Shown here piece by piece: positions 47,956 through 57,456 of a stretch of DNA of 64,000 bases; position 1 is the stretch's first letter, and each line of letters begins with the position of its first letter. The notes beneath the pieces are model-generated. The model ran no database searches and had not been told where the DNA came from. It worked only from the letters and a program-made list of their open reading frames with translations. This DNA is from Priestia filamentosa (GTDB lineage: Bacteria > Bacillota > Bacilli > Bacillales > Bacillaceae_H): contig NZ_FXAJ01000002.1 of assembly GCF_900177535.1 (NCBI RefSeq), positions 62,001 through 126,000 on the forward strand, read 5' to 3'. A program made the translations under genes and the position numbers.

Positions 47956-49518
47956 ATGACAACAAATACAGAAATCAAAGCATACAAACATGAACCATTT
48001 ACAGATTTTACGGTAGAGGAAAATAAGACACAGTTTCAAGAAGCTTTAAAGCTTGTTCAATCATCTCTTGGAAAAGATTATCCACTTGTTATTGGTAAGG
48101 AAGAAATTGAAACAGAAAACAAGATCGTTTCTGTGAATCCAGCAAACAAGAGTGAAGTTATTGGTCGTGTTTCAAAAGCGGATCAAAAGCTAGCGGAAAA
48201 AGCAATGGAAGTAGCACTAGAAACTTTTAAAACATGGAAAAAAGTTGATCCTGCCGAACGTGCAGAAGTACTATTTAAAGCCGCTTCTATCATTCGTAAC
48301 CGCAAACATGAATTTTCAGCTTATTTAGTGAAAGAAGCAGGTAAACCATGGAAAGAAGCTGATGCTGATACAGCTGAGGCAATTGATTTCCTAGAGTTTT
48401 ACGCTCGTCAAATGCTGAAACTAAAAGACGGTGTTCCTGTTGAAAGCCGTGAAGGAGAGAAAAACTCATTTGGTTATGTACCATTAGGGGTTGGAATCGT
48501 TATTTCTCCATTTAATTTCCCATTTGCAATTATGGCTGGAACAGCAGCTGCTGCCGTTGTAACTGGTAACACAGTGCTTCTTAAACCTGCAAACAACACT
48601 CCTGTTATTGCAGCGAAGTTCATTGAAGTAATGAAAGAAGCAGGCCTTCCGGATGGTGTGCTAAACTATATTCCTGGAAGCGGCGCAGAGTTAGGTGACT
48701 ATCTTGTAGATCATCCAAAAACTCGCTTCGTATCTTTCACAGGATCTCGTGAAGTTGGTTGCCGTATTTATGAGCGTGCTGCAAAAGTACATCCTGGCCA
48801 AATTTGGCTAAAACGTGTTATTGCTGAAATGGGCGGAAAAGATACTGTTGTTGTTGACCGTGATGCAGACCTAGATTTAGCAGCTTCTTCTATTGTTTAC
48901 TCTGCGTTTGGCTTCTCTGGACAAAAGTGTTCAGCAGGATCTCGCGCAGTTGTACATCAAGATGTGTATGACGAAGTATTAGAAAAAGCAGTTGAGTTAA
49001 CAAAAACATTAACATTAGGAAATCCAGAAGACGTAAATACGTATATGGGTCCTGTTATTGATCAAGCTTCATTTGATAAGATTTCAAAATATATTGAAAT
49101 TGGAAAAGAAGAAGGAAGATTAATGATTGGTGGTAAAGGAGACGATTCAGAAGGTTACTTTATTGAACCAACAATTTTCGCAGATGTAGATGAAAAAGCG
49201 CGTCTTATGCAAGAAGAAATTTTTGGCCCTGTTGTTGCTTTCTCAAAAGCGCGTGACTTTGATCATATGATGGAGATTGCAAATAACACAGATTATGGTT
49301 TAACAGGAGCTCTTTTATCAAATACAGAAAGCCATATTGAACGTGCGAAAGAGGAATTCCACGTTGGGAACCTTTATTTTAATAGAGGTTGTACAGGAGC
49401 GATTGTTGGTTACCATCCATTTGGTGGTTTCAATATGTCTGGTACAGATTCAAAAGCAGGCGGCCCTGATTATTTAATTCTTCACCTACAAGCTAAAACA
49501 ACGAGTGTAACTCTTTAA
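47956..49518 (+). CDS. pruA: 1-pyrroline-5-carboxylate dehydrogenase
   Basis: 520 residues. The NAD+-dependent aldehyde dehydrogenase of proline and arginine breakdown, converting P5C/glutamate semialdehyde to glutamate. Catalytic Cys is in [13 protein letters not shown], the general-base Glu in [10 protein letters not shown], and the N-terminal [29 protein letters not shown] is typical of RocA/PutC. The C-terminus [17 protein letters not shown] is the P5CDH signature. It precedes proline dehydrogenase, so it acts as PutC. GGAG precedes the ATG; tandem repeats and the permease lie upstream. Confidence 0.95.
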   Translation: MTTNTEIKAYKHEPFTDFTVEENKTQFQEALKLVQSSLGKDYPLVIGKEEIETENKIVSVNPANKSEVIGRVSKADQKLAEKAMEVALETFKTWKKVDPAERAEVLFKAASIIRNRKHEFSAYLVKEAGKPWKEADADTAEAIDFLEFYARQMLKLKDGVPVESREGEKNSFGYVPLGVGIVISPFNFPFAIMAGTAAAAVVTGNTVLLKPANNTPVIAAKFIEVMKEAGLPDGVLNYIPGSGAELGDYLVDHPKTRFVSFTGSREVGCRIYERAAKVHPGQIWLKRVIAEMGGKDTVVVDRDADLDLAASSIVYSAFGFSGQKCSAGSRAVVHQDVYDEVLEKAVELTKTLTLGNPEDVNTYMGPVIDQASFDKISKYIEIGKEEGRLMIGGKGDDSEGYFIEPTIFADVDEKARLMQEEIFGPVVAFSKARDFDHMMEIANNTDYGLTGALLSNTESHIERAKEEFHVGNLYFNRGCTGAIVGYHPFGGFNMSGTDSKAGGPDYLILHLQAKTTSVTL

Positions 49519-49526
49519 TTAAGAAG

Positions 49527-49550
49527 AAGGAGAGCATTTTGCTCTCCTTT
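49527..49550 (+). other. Hairpin between the two proline genes
   Basis: AAGGAGAGC/GCTCTCCTT around a short T loop, followed by TATTAAAAAAG. It could be a partial terminator or an RNA processing signal that changes the ratio of the two enzymes. Confidence 0.5.
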
Positions 49551-49591
49551 ATTAAAAAAGTGTAAGGAACATAGAGAGGGGAGAGAATCAT

Positions 49592-50506
49592 ATGTTAGCA
49601 AATGTATCAAAAAATGTGTTTCTTCACGCTTCACAAAATAGAGTGCTAAATAAAGCAGCTAAAAAATGGGGACTTCGATTTGGTGCTGGGCAAGTTGTTG
49701 CTGGAGATACAATCGAAGGGGCAATGAAAAAAGTCCGTGAACTTAATGAAAAAGGATTAGTTTGCACGTTGGATCATTTAGGTGAATTCGTCTCAAGTAG
49801 AGAAGAAGCAACAGAAGCCACTCAATATAACGTACGAACATTAGAGGCAATGGCCGCTAATGGGGTAGACTGTAACTTATCTGTTAAAATGACGCAGCTT
49901 GGACTAGACATTGACCGAAGCTTTTGTTTAGATAATATGCGTCGTATTTTGGACACAGCGAAACAGTATAATAACTTTGTACGAATTGATATGGAAGACT
50001 ATGCTCATTGTCAAATGACACTTGATATTTTACGAGAACTGCGAGAAACATATGATAACGTTGGGACTGTTATTCAATCATATCTGTTCAGAGCAGAGCA
50101 AGATGTAAAAGATTTGAAAGGAGTTCCGTTACGCCTTGTGAAAGGAGCGTATCAAGAATCTCCAACAGTTGCTTTTCAAAACAAAGAGGATGTTGATAAA
50201 AACTACGTACGCATTATTGAAGAACATCTATTAAATGGAAGCTATACAGCTATTGCTTCTCACGACCATAATATTATTGACAAAGTGAAAGAAATGGTCA
50301 AAAAGTATAATATTCCTCGTACGCAATTTGAATTTCAAATGTTATATGGATTCCGTTCAGAGCTTCAGCTAAGTCTAGTTCAAGAAGGATATAAAGTGCG
50401 CGTTTATGTTCCTTTTGGAAAAGACTGGTTTGGCTACTTTATGCGCCGTCTAGCAGAAAGACCGCAAAATGTGGCATTCGCTCTTAAAGGATTCTTCTCA
50501 AAATAA
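49592..50506 (+). CDS. putB: Proline dehydrogenase
   Basis: 304 residues, FAD-dependent, as in Gram-positive monofunctional PutB/FadM (about 300). NLSVKMTQLGLDID, VRIDMEDYAHCQMT, PLRLVKGAYQESP, ASHDHNIID and the substrate-site VYVPFGKDWFGYFMRRLAERP are the family marks. It oxidises L-proline to P5C at the membrane surface. Together with PruA this gives the full route from proline to glutamate. GAGGGGAGAG precedes ATG 49592. Confidence 0.95.
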   Translation: MLANVSKNVFLHASQNRVLNKAAKKWGLRFGAGQVVAGDTIEGAMKKVRELNEKGLVCTLDHLGEFVSSREEATEATQYNVRTLEAMAANGVDCNLSVKMTQLGLDIDRSFCLDNMRRILDTAKQYNNFVRIDMEDYAHCQMTLDILRELRETYDNVGTVIQSYLFRAEQDVKDLKGVPLRLVKGAYQESPTVAFQNKEDVDKNYVRIIEEHLLNGSYTAIASHDHNIIDKVKEMVKKYNIPRTQFEFQMLYGFRSELQLSLVQEGYKVRVYVPFGKDWFGYFMRRLAERPQNVAFALKGFFSK

Positions 50507-50513
50507 ATAAAAT

Positions 50514-50573
50514 AAGGGTGTCATTTTTCGAAAGAATTGCCTACATTAAAACAACAGCGAAAAAAACACCCTT
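50514..50573 (+). other. Bulged stem-loop after putB
   Basis: AAGGGTGT and TTTTTCG pair with CGAAAAA and ACACCCTT across a 27-base loop. There is no T-run after it, so it may stabilise the mRNA end. The remaining bases to 50878 hold no gene that I can support. Confidence 0.45.
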
Positions 50574-50878
50574 CTAAATAATGCATCTTTTTCTTCTATT
50601 ATATAATCATCATTTATAACCTTCATTTTCTCCCGAAAAATTCTTGTTCCATTCGTATTACTTCAATACATTCACTTTTCTTATTAGAGAGATATTGGTT
50701 CCTTTCGTAATTATTTGTTATGCTAAAATTACAAAACTTTCTTCATTTCTTATGTAATGTTAGAATTATTAAAATAAGCGAGTTCTCTATATTGTAAGAG
50801 AAAAACGCTCAAAATAAGATTAAGCATAGCATCACATATATATATTAGGTGAAAAATATAGAATGAAAGGAATCTCAT

Positions 50879-52558
50879 ATGCTCGAATTTGAACAAAATA
50901 ATCTTCACGCGTCTTTCCTTATTACTTCTTTGGATCAAGACATCTCTGAGATAAAAAATAAACTAACAGAATATTCGTTCGTTGTCGTTGAAGGAGAGAA
51001 GTACTATGTTATCTCTCACAATGAACGCCATTTCCTTGCGGGTGATGATATATTAGTAAAACAATGGATTGAACAAACAGAATGGCCATCATCTCCTGTT
51101 TATGTAGAAGAAGAACTTTCATTAAACGATCAAGAGTGGAATCGCCCTGTTCTTGTTTCAAACAGGGAAGGAAAAATAAAAGGCATCATAAACGCAACTT
51201 CCTGGATTAAAACATTGGAACGAAGAAACGAGAATTTAGAAAATGCTTTTTTTACGCTTGCTGAAACGATTAATGATGCTGTGACAGCTGTTGATCGAGA
51301 TGGAAACGTTGTTTGTTGGAATACAGCCGCTGAAAATACATATAAGATTAGGCGAGAAGATATTATTGGCCAGAAGATAGGTGAGCATTTTCAGTCCGAT
51401 TCTATCATTTTGCATCGGATTTTAAATGAAGGACGTCCTGTTCGAGGAACCTACCACAGGCCGAACAGCGATAATCATGTCCTTATTAATGCATCCCCAA
51501 TTACAAGCCAGAATCAGATTATCGGTGGTATTGCAACAGAGCAGGATATTACGCAGATGGTTCGGTTAAATGAAGAGCTAGATTCTTCGCTTCCGCTCTT
51601 AATTCAGAAGCCCAAACCTTTTTCGTCCATTGTTGGCACTAATTCAGATCTTCATCAAGCGCTAAAAGTAGCTCAAAAAGTAGCATATGCAGAAATTCCT
51701 GTTCTTTTAACAGGGGAATCTGGATCCGGAAAAGAGATGCTTGCTCAAGCTATTCATTATGGTGGTTCAAAACGTACAGGACCTTTTATAACCTTAAATT
51801 GTTCAGTTGTTCCTCCGAATTTTCTAGAGTTTGAGCTTTTTGGATATCAAGAAAGAACATTTACTGAAGATGAACAGGTTACTCAAGAAGGGAAAATTCA
51901 ACAGGCATCTAATGGAACGCTGTTTATTGAAGAACTTGATAAAATGCCGCTCGATGTTCAGCAAAAGTTCTTAAATTATTTGGATGATCAGGCTTTTTAT
52001 CGTGTAGGGGAGAATGAACCTGTAACCCTTTCAGAAAATACGCGTGTTATTGCATCAACATCTCAAAACTTAGAAGAAATGATGCAAAATGGAGAGTTTA
52101 ACGAAAGTCTTTATTATCATTTAACAGTTATGAATATTTATATTCCACCGCTTCGCGAACGTAAGGACGATATTCAAGAACTTGTTGAGCAGTTTACGCA
52201 AGAATTCAGTACAAAATATAAGAAAAAAGCACCTGAAATTTCCAAAGAAGTCATGGAAGTGTTGCATACTTACAGCTGGCCTGGAAATGTCCAAGAACTT
52301 AGAAACGTTATCGAGCGATTTATTTTACTCTGTGATGGAGATCATGTTAGTGTTAGTTACCTTCCACATAACATGAGAGAAGGTTTTTCTTTGCCAGAAG
52401 ATGAACAGGAAGTAGAAGAAAATGAAGAGAAAAATGAGGCTGTTCTAATTGAGGAAGCACTTAAGAAAACGTATGGCAATAAAAGTGCAGCAGCGAACTT
52501 ATTAGGGATATCGCGAGGGACATTATATAATAAGTTAAAAGAATATGGACTAAACTAG
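50879..52558 (+). CDS. AAA+ (sigma-54-activator-like) regulator with PAS domain and altered GAFTGA loop
   Basis: 559 residues. About 1-115 is an unnamed sensor-like region; a PAS domain follows (FTLAETINDAVTAVDRDGNVVCWNTAAEN to about 228), then an AAA+ domain with Walker A GESGSGKE (279-286), Walker B-type GTLFIEELDKM, and finally a Fis-type helix-turn-helix (NKSAAANLLGISRGTLYNKLKEYGLN). The GAFTGA loop needed to contact sigma-54 reads RTFTED (326-331), and the Walker B DE reads EE (351-352). It follows putB by 370 bases and probably controls the proline genes, but likely not by the usual sigma-54 mechanism. Confidence 0.8.
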   Translation: MLEFEQNNLHASFLITSLDQDISEIKNKLTEYSFVVVEGEKYYVISHNERHFLAGDDILVKQWIEQTEWPSSPVYVEEELSLNDQEWNRPVLVSNREGKIKGIINATSWIKTLERRNENLENAFFTLAETINDAVTAVDRDGNVVCWNTAAENTYKIRREDIIGQKIGEHFQSDSIILHRILNEGRPVRGTYHRPNSDNHVLINASPITSQNQIIGGIATEQDITQMVRLNEELDSSLPLLIQKPKPFSSIVGTNSDLHQALKVAQKVAYAEIPVLLTGESGSGKEMLAQAIHYGGSKRTGPFITLNCSVVPPNFLEFELFGYQERTFTEDEQVTQEGKIQQASNGTLFIEELDKMPLDVQQKFLNYLDDQAFYRVGENEPVTLSENTRVIASTSQNLEEMMQNGEFNESLYYHLTVMNIYIPPLRERKDDIQELVEQFTQEFSTKYKKKAPEISKEVMEVLHTYSWPGNVQELRNVIERFILLCDGDHVSVSYLPHNMREGFSLPEDEQEVEENEEKNEAVLIEEALKKTYGNKSAAANLLGISRGTLYNKLKEYGLN

Positions 52559-52571
52559 CGATATTAAAAAG

Positions 52572-52603
52572 AAAAGCGACATAACGTCGCTTTTTCTTTT
52601 TTT
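52572..52603 (+). terminator. Terminator of the AAA+ regulator gene
   Basis: AAAAGCGAC/GTCGCTTTTT with loop ATAAC, then a second T-run (CTTTTTTT). Confidence 0.88.
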
Positions 52604-52691
52604 GTATAATGGTGAAAAGCTGTACGCTGTTTGAAAAAATGCGCAGATAATTTCGCCTATGTATTCTCTCCTAACGTTTTATCTTCATTTT

Positions 52692-53375
52692 TTAAGAAGA
52701 GAAAGGGATTGAAGCAATCGAAAGAATAAATACAACAATCATTAAGATGATCCATAATCCAATTGTCATCACAATAATCGTAAGGAATCCTTTCCACGCT
52801 GACATTTCTTCAGCTCTTCCAATAGAAATACACCATACAAAAATTGACCATATACTTGCTACAATATGTAAAATGATCCATATCCCGATTAGTACAGGTA
52901 AAAATGTAAAATCACGTTCTACATAGACTTGTTCTGGGTTTTGTAAGAAAAGAATGGTAGATAAGACTGCTACTATAAGCAAGGCAATATTTGATGGTAA
53001 ATAAGTTAACATGCTAAATAAATAAGTTTTGCGATGGTCTTGTAGCATATTGCCTTTCCCACCTATCCACTTTGAGACCGTTTTAGTGGAAAATCCTATG
53101 ACATATGAAATGATAAAAGCAATGAGCCAGGAGATTAAAAATAGAACAAGAAAGCTCAGTGGAATAAAAAGGAAACTAATTTCAGAAACATCACCAAGCA
53201 TCATAAAACCATAAAGAAAAAAGCCGAGGGCAAGAGTTAAAACAACTCCATAAAAACCAACACCCGTAAAGCCCGCATTTAATAATAGAAGAAACATAGC
53301 CCACTTACTTTTGATTACTTTGTTCTGCTCCCAGAAGGCTGAGGGCCGATAAAAAAGGTACCAGTAGTTTTTCAT
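52692..53375 (-). CDS. YIP1-like five-to-six-helix membrane protein
   Basis: 227 residues; the first 22 are polar (YWYLFYRPSAFWEQNKVIK), followed by five or six helices. The opening pattern (FxRPSxFW) and the helix spacing resemble bacterial YIP1-domain proteins. Function is unknown. GGAGAAAT precedes the start on the minus strand. The gene lies alone between the proline cluster and a region without genes. Confidence 0.6.
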   Translation of the reverse strand: MKNYWYLFYRPSAFWEQNKVIKSKWAMFLLLLNAGFTGVGFYGVVLTLALGFFLYGFMMLGDVSEISFLFIPLSFLVLFLISWLIAFIISYVIGFSTKTVSKWIGGKGNMLQDHRKTYLFSMLTYLPSNIALLIVAVLSTILFLQNPEQVYVERDFTFLPVLIGIWIILHIVASIWSIFVWCISIGRAEEMSAWKGFLTIIVMTIGLWIILMIVVFILSIASIPFSS

Positions 53376-53509
53376 TGTATTTCTCCTTTTAAAAATTCAA
53401 AATGTTATCTTAAATAGAAAAAAATGAAAAAAGACAACAGAAACAATCGTAGCAAAGGAAGAAACTCTTTCACAAGAGACATTTAGCATATTTATACAAT
53501 TAAGGGGAT

Positions 53510-53535
53510 TGTTCCGAGGGGGGTGGCGGGGGTAT
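53510..53535 (+). other. G-rich tract in the 53376-53836 gap
   Basis: GAGGGGGGTGGCGGGGGTA stands out in an AT-rich gap. Runs of 6, 2 and 5 G do not give four regular G-tracts, so a quadruplex is possible but not clear. The rest of this 461-base gap holds only the palindrome at 53762; I see no gene. Confidence 0.3.
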
Positions 53536-53761
53536 TATGATCTACGAATAAGGAATTAAATGTATAAAAAAGCTCATTTCTTCTCGAGTGAACAAGTGGT
53601 TTGTAACGAAAGATTTAAAGTGATAATTATTTATGATAGTTATTAAGAACTATATAATATTCCTAAAAACAATCTTTTTCCTCTCTTTGCGTATATTATT
53701 TATAGGTGTAAAAGGCATTGTAATTATAGAAAAAGCGGCTGAGGAGAGAAGCGAGAAAAGC

Positions 53762-53803
53762 GTATAGAAAAGAAGGATCGTATATGATCCTTCTTTTCTA
53801 TAC
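53762..53803. terminator. Perfect 18-base-pair palindrome, probable bidirectional terminator
   Basis: GTATAGAAAAGAAGGATC (53762-53779) and its exact complement (53786-53803) flank GTATAT. The arms have CTTCTTTTC pyrimidine ends, which could act as the U-tract. It lies 34 bases from the stop of the truncated YeiH-like gene. Confidence 0.55.
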
Positions 53804-53836
53804 TACATACTTTAAATGTGACCTATGAAATACAGA

Positions 53837-54148
53837 TCAATAAGTCCAAAAAACGATGAAAAACCCACCAACAGATAAAACGAAAGAATCGAACAAACAG
53901 GCAAAGAAAGCACTCTTCCCGTTTTTTATGAGGGTTTCTATTCTGACCTGTAATCCAAGAGCTCCCATAGCCATGAAAATGAGCAAGTAAGCAATTGTTT
54001 GCAAATAGAATCTTGTTTCTTCTGTAAAAAGCCCAAGCGTATTGAGAAAACTCATGATAAGAAATCCAATGATAAACCAAGGAAAAGTAACGGTCGTACA
54101 GGGGAGTTTTTCTTTGTCCTTATTAAAAAATAAACGCTTCTTATCCAT
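53837..54148 (-). pseudogene. Truncated YeiH-type (UPF0324) sulfate-exporter-family gene
   Basis: 103 residues that correspond only to the C-terminal part of YeiH/PSIF membrane proteins (full length about 330): PWFIIGFLIMSFLNTLGLF, then YLLIFMAMGALGLQVRIETLIKNGKSAFFACLFDS. The first seven or so helices are missing, and only 72 bases separate it from the divergent LysR gene, so they are not elsewhere in the region. AGAGGA lies twelve bases before the ATG, too far for good translation. An internal deletion that kept the start region is the simplest explanation. Divergence from a LysR gene is the standard YeiE/YeiH arrangement. Confidence 0.65.
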
Positions 54149-54262
54149 AAATGCTGCTTTTTCCTCTTTTAGCTATTATTAACTTTACGTAAAGGAAAAG
54201 GATAAGTAAAATACATGTAAATGATAGTAATGATTAGTTTCTTTAATAATAGGAGGGAAGTT

Positions 54263-55141
54263 ATGTACTATGATGCTTTGAAAACATTTGTTAATGTAGT
54301 CGAGGAGAGAAATTTTACAAAAGCAGCCGAGAAACTACGGATTTCTCAACCTAGCGTAAGTTTACATATTAAAAATCTTGAAGAAGAATTTCAAACAACA
54401 CTTCTTAAAAGAACGCCTAAAATGGTTACAGTAACTCCTACGGGAGAAATGCTTTATGAAAGAGCAAAGCAAATTCTTCATTTATACAAACAAGCAAAAC
54501 AAGAAATTTACGAACATCATCACTTTGTTCAAGGTAAATTAACGATCGGGGCAAGTTTTACAATTGGTGAGTATGTGTTACCAAAGTTACTCAGTGAATT
54601 TCATCAACTATATCCACATGTAGAAATTGAAGTACTTATTGATAATACAGCACAAATTGCTGAACATGTACGACTTTTTCAAGCTGACATTGGCCTTATT
54701 GAAGGCCGAATCAATCATACTGAACTTCAGATTTCGCCATTTTCAGAAGACGAGCTTTCTATTATTGTAGAGGAAAACAGTTTGTTTCTGACTCAAAAAA
54801 ATCTTTCTTTGTCAGATTTGCAAAATCAAACGTGGATTACGCGAGAAAAGGGATCAGGCACAAGAGAGTATTTAAAACATGTGCTTGATTCTAACGGTTT
54901 AAAAGCCCGTGCATTTATTACAATGAGCAGTAATCAAGCTATTAAAGAAGCGGTGTTGAACGGAATGGGAATGTCCATGTTATCTACATATGCTCTTAAA
55001 AAGGAGGAAAGGATAGCGATTCTTCCTGTGAAAGAAGCAGTTTTTAAACGTAAATTTTCTTATATAGAAAGTCCTGTTATAGAAGAAAACAAAAATAAAG
55101 CTCTTTTTCTAACATTATTAAAGAAACTAATGAAAAAATAA
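54263..55141 (+). CDS. LysR-family regulator, CysL/YeiE-like
   Basis: 292 residues: winged helix at about 1-60 (YYDALKTFVNVVEERNFTKAAEKLRISQPSVSLHIKNLEEEFQTTLLKR), then an effector domain starting KLTIGASFTIGEYVLPKLLSEF. This effector start is typical of the CysL/YwfK/YeiE group, which senses sulfur or sulfite-related metabolites. ATG 54263 follows AGGAGGGAAG. It is divergent from the truncated YeiH gene and 400 bases before the sulfur-salvage operon, either of which may be its target. Confidence 0.85.
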   Translation: MYYDALKTFVNVVEERNFTKAAEKLRISQPSVSLHIKNLEEEFQTTLLKRTPKMVTVTPTGEMLYERAKQILHLYKQAKQEIYEHHHFVQGKLTIGASFTIGEYVLPKLLSEFHQLYPHVEIEVLIDNTAQIAEHVRLFQADIGLIEGRINHTELQISPFSEDELSIIVEENSLFLTQKNLSLSDLQNQTWITREKGSGTREYLKHVLDSNGLKARAFITMSSNQAIKEAVLNGMGMSMLSTYALKKEERIAILPVKEAVFKRKFSYIESPVIEENKNKALFLTLLKKLMKK

Positions 55142-55281
55142 ATAGAATAAAATGATCTTTTTCTTTGTCGAAATTTATCGAAAAATTAGCGTTAAATCGT
55201 TGAACCCGACTAATATTATCGGTATAATCAATCATTAAGCGTTAATTTCAAGGAACAAGAGACTTTTGCAATAATTTTTGT

Positions 55282-55310
55282 TTGACAGATGAGGGTCTGT
55301 CATATAAATT
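55282..55310 (+). promoter_or_regulatory. Promoter of the yxe-like operon with spacer palindrome
   Basis: TTGACA (55282-55287), 17-base spacer, TAAATT (55305-55310). TGACAGA and TCTGTCA, which overlap the -35 and the spacer, form an inverted repeat that could be an operator. A partial CymR-like motif (TTATTAGAAT) follows near 55340, but the match is weak. Confidence 0.55.
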
Positions 55311-55354
55311 ATAGGAAGGACTTTAAAGTTGATAATACTTATTAGAATACTTGG

Positions 55355-55390
55355 TTTTAAAGCCTTTATTATATAGTAAAGGCTTTAAAA
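55355..55390 (+). other. 14-base-pair hairpin in the long 5' leader of the yxe-like operon
   Basis: TTTTAAAGCCTTTA is exactly complementary to TAAAGGCTTTAAAA, with an eight-base loop. It lies in a leader of about 235 bases and is followed by a short A-run, not T-run. It could be an attenuator remnant or stability element. No known riboswitch core is recognisable here. Confidence 0.45.
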
Positions 55391-55550
55391 AGACTGAATA
55401 TCTCGAATTCAATATGATTACTTGTTCATTTTTCTACATAACCTAAGGAAGTATACAAAATATAAAGTGAAAAATTGAACATATGAGTGCCTTTAACTTT
55501 TGTTTATAAAAAGATTAAACGTAAATTTTTTATAGGAGGAAATCGTTGTT

Positions 55551-56876
55551 ATGAGTAACAAAAAAGAAATAAAAGTTGGCCTGTTTCTTGCTGGTACTGG
55601 CCATCATATCGCATCTTGGAGACATCCGAAAGCAGTTGAGGATGGAGCAATGAATCTCCCTTATCTAATCAATTTAGCTCAGACAGCTGAAAAAGGGAAA
55701 TTAGACATGATATTTTTAGCTGATAGCTTATCTGTTAACAAAAATTCTCATCCAAATATTATTACACGCTTTGAGCCTCTTACCCTTTTAACAGCTATGG
55801 CAGGGGCAACAAAACATATTGGCTTAGCTGCAACAGCTTCTACAACGTATAGCGAACCTTTTCATATTGCAAGACAGTTCGCTTCTTTAGATCATTTAAG
55901 CAGTGGACGTGCTGGATGGAATGTCGTAACATCTTCTATCCCTCAAACAGGTCTAAACTTCAGTAAAACCGAGCACCTTGAACATGACAAGCGCTATGAG
56001 CGTGCAGAAGAATTTGTGGAAATTGTAAAAGGTCTTTGGGATTCATGGGAAGAATCCGCGTTTATTCGCAATAAAGAAGACGGTAAATTTATTAATGAAG
56101 ATAAAATGCACGAGCTTGGACATAAAGGTGAATTTTTCTCTGTTCAAGGTCCTTTAAATATTGCCCGTGCTCCTCAAGGATATCCAGTTATTATTCAAGC
56201 TGGTTCATCGCCGGCAGGACAGGCTCTGGCAGCGCAAATTGCTGAAGTGATTTTTACAGCCCAAAACAATATCGAAGACGCTAAAAAGTTCTACAAGGGA
56301 ATTAAAGAGCAAGTGCGTTCTTTTGGTAGAAATCCTGATGAAGTTCTTGTTATGCCTGGGATTTTCCCGATTATTGGTGATACGGAAGAAGAAGCACATG
56401 CTAAATATCAAGAACTTCAAGATCTAATTCCTGTTGAGCTTGGATTAAGTATTTTATCCAATTACTTAGGTGGCATTGATTTAACTCAATATCCACTCCA
56501 AAGTCGGTTTTCTGACTTGAATATTGAAAAAGTAGACGGTGTCCAAAGTCGCTATGAACTTATTAAGAAAATGGCTGAAAAAGATGATCTTACATTAGAA
56601 CAATTATATAAGTCTGTAGCAGGTTCACGTGGACATCATATCTTCATTGGTACACCAGAACAACTTGCAGATAAAATGGAAGAATGGGTTGAAGGAGAAG
56701 CTTGTGATGGTTTTAACCTTATGCCGCCACTTCTTCCTGAAGGCTTAGAAACCTTTGTTGAAAAAGTCGTTCCGATTCTTCAAGAGAGAGGCGTATATCG
56801 AAAAGAGTACGAAGGTAAAACACTTCGTGATCATCTTGGGTTAAAAGAACCTAAAAATCGCTATGCTTCTAATTGA
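55551..56876 (+). CDS. yxeK: FMN-dependent monooxygenase of the NtaA/SnaA/DszA family, YxeK-like
   Basis: 441 residues, the usual length for this group. AGTGHHIASWRHPKA near residue 15, ADSLSVN, TYSEPFHIARQFASLDHLSSGRAGWNVVTS and PQGYPVIIQAGSSPAGQ are family hallmarks. B. subtilis YxeK oxidises N-acetyl-S-(2-succino)cysteine, with reduced FMN and oxygen, so that the C-S bond breaks and N-acetylcysteine and oxaloacetate form. All the other operon members except yxeR are here, which supports the assignment. AGGAGG precedes ATG 55551. Confidence 0.9.
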   Translation: MSNKKEIKVGLFLAGTGHHIASWRHPKAVEDGAMNLPYLINLAQTAEKGKLDMIFLADSLSVNKNSHPNIITRFEPLTLLTAMAGATKHIGLAATASTTYSEPFHIARQFASLDHLSSGRAGWNVVTSSIPQTGLNFSKTEHLEHDKRYERAEEFVEIVKGLWDSWEESAFIRNKEDGKFINEDKMHELGHKGEFFSVQGPLNIARAPQGYPVIIQAGSSPAGQALAAQIAEVIFTAQNNIEDAKKFYKGIKEQVRSFGRNPDEVLVMPGIFPIIGDTEEEAHAKYQELQDLIPVELGLSILSNYLGGIDLTQYPLQSRFSDLNIEKVDGVQSRYELIKKMAEKDDLTLEQLYKSVAGSRGHHIFIGTPEQLADKMEEWVEGEACDGFNLMPPLLPEGLETFVEKVVPILQERGVYRKEYEGKTLRDHLGLKEPKNRYASN

Positions 56877-56901
56877 TTTTAAAAGATGCTGAGGTGACAA
56901 A

Positions 56902-57399
56902 ATGAGAAACTATCGATTAGCAACTGAAGAAGATGCAGAGAAGCTTTTAGACTTAACACTTCGAGCATATGAGCCAATTCGAGAGCTAGGAATTAACTTT
57001 GCGGCAGCAACAGCAGACCTTGCATTCGTGAAGAAAAACGTTCGAAATAATATGTGTTATGTGTTGGAAGAAGATAGAAACATTATTGCAACAGCTTCAC
57101 TTAGGATGCCTTGGGGCCCTCAGCCAGGACCCTTTGAATATCCGCATATTTGGTGGTTTGCAGTAGATCCAAGCTATGGTAAAAAGGGCATTGGAAGCTT
57201 AATGATGGAATGGTTAGAAAATACGGTACTAAGCGAAACCTTAAAATGTCCAGCAGTTTCTTTAGGAACGGCTGACAAACATCCTTGGCTTATTGAAATG
57301 TATGAGCGCAAAGGATATAAAAAGGCAGGGTCACAAGACTTAGGAAAAGGACATATTACCGTATATTTAGTTAAGAAGCTTCGTGAAGATTTTCAGTAA
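56902..57399 (+). CDS. yxeL: GNAT N-acetyltransferase, YxeL-like
   Basis: 165 residues. The acetyl-CoA loop is VDPSYGKKGIGSLMMEWLE and the end is IEMYERKGYKKAGSQDLGKGHITVYLVKK. In B. subtilis, YxeL acetylates S-(2-succino)cysteine so that the monooxygenase can act. It follows yxeK by 25 bases with GAGGTGA ahead of the ATG, consistent with the pathway order. Confidence 0.88.
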   Translation: MRNYRLATEEDAEKLLDLTLRAYEPIRELGINFAAATADLAFVKKNVRNNMCYVLEEDRNIIATASLRMPWGPQPGPFEYPHIWWFAVDPSYGKKGIGSLMMEWLENTVLSETLKCPAVSLGTADKHPWLIEMYERKGYKKAGSQDLGKGHITVYLVKKLREDFQ

Positions 57400-57456
57400 A
57401 TCTTTATAGAGTATAAAAATAAAAAAGTTATTTAGAGAAGTAAGGTGGTGTGGAAT

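Noticed and set aside
47850-47956. -24/-12 sigma-54 promoter before pruA
   Set aside because: I looked for TGGCAC-N5-TTGCA. TGGCTTTACACGTAAT and TGGTTTTACAAAATTG do not have the required GG/GC spacing.
53561-53647. 28-codon frame in the 53376-53836 gap
   Set aside because: No ribosome site and no similarity; likely chance.
55142-55550. T-box or S-box riboswitch ahead of the sulfur-salvage operon
   Set aside because: No AGGGTGG-type T-box or S-box core sequence is visible; only a simple hairpin and an inverted repeat.
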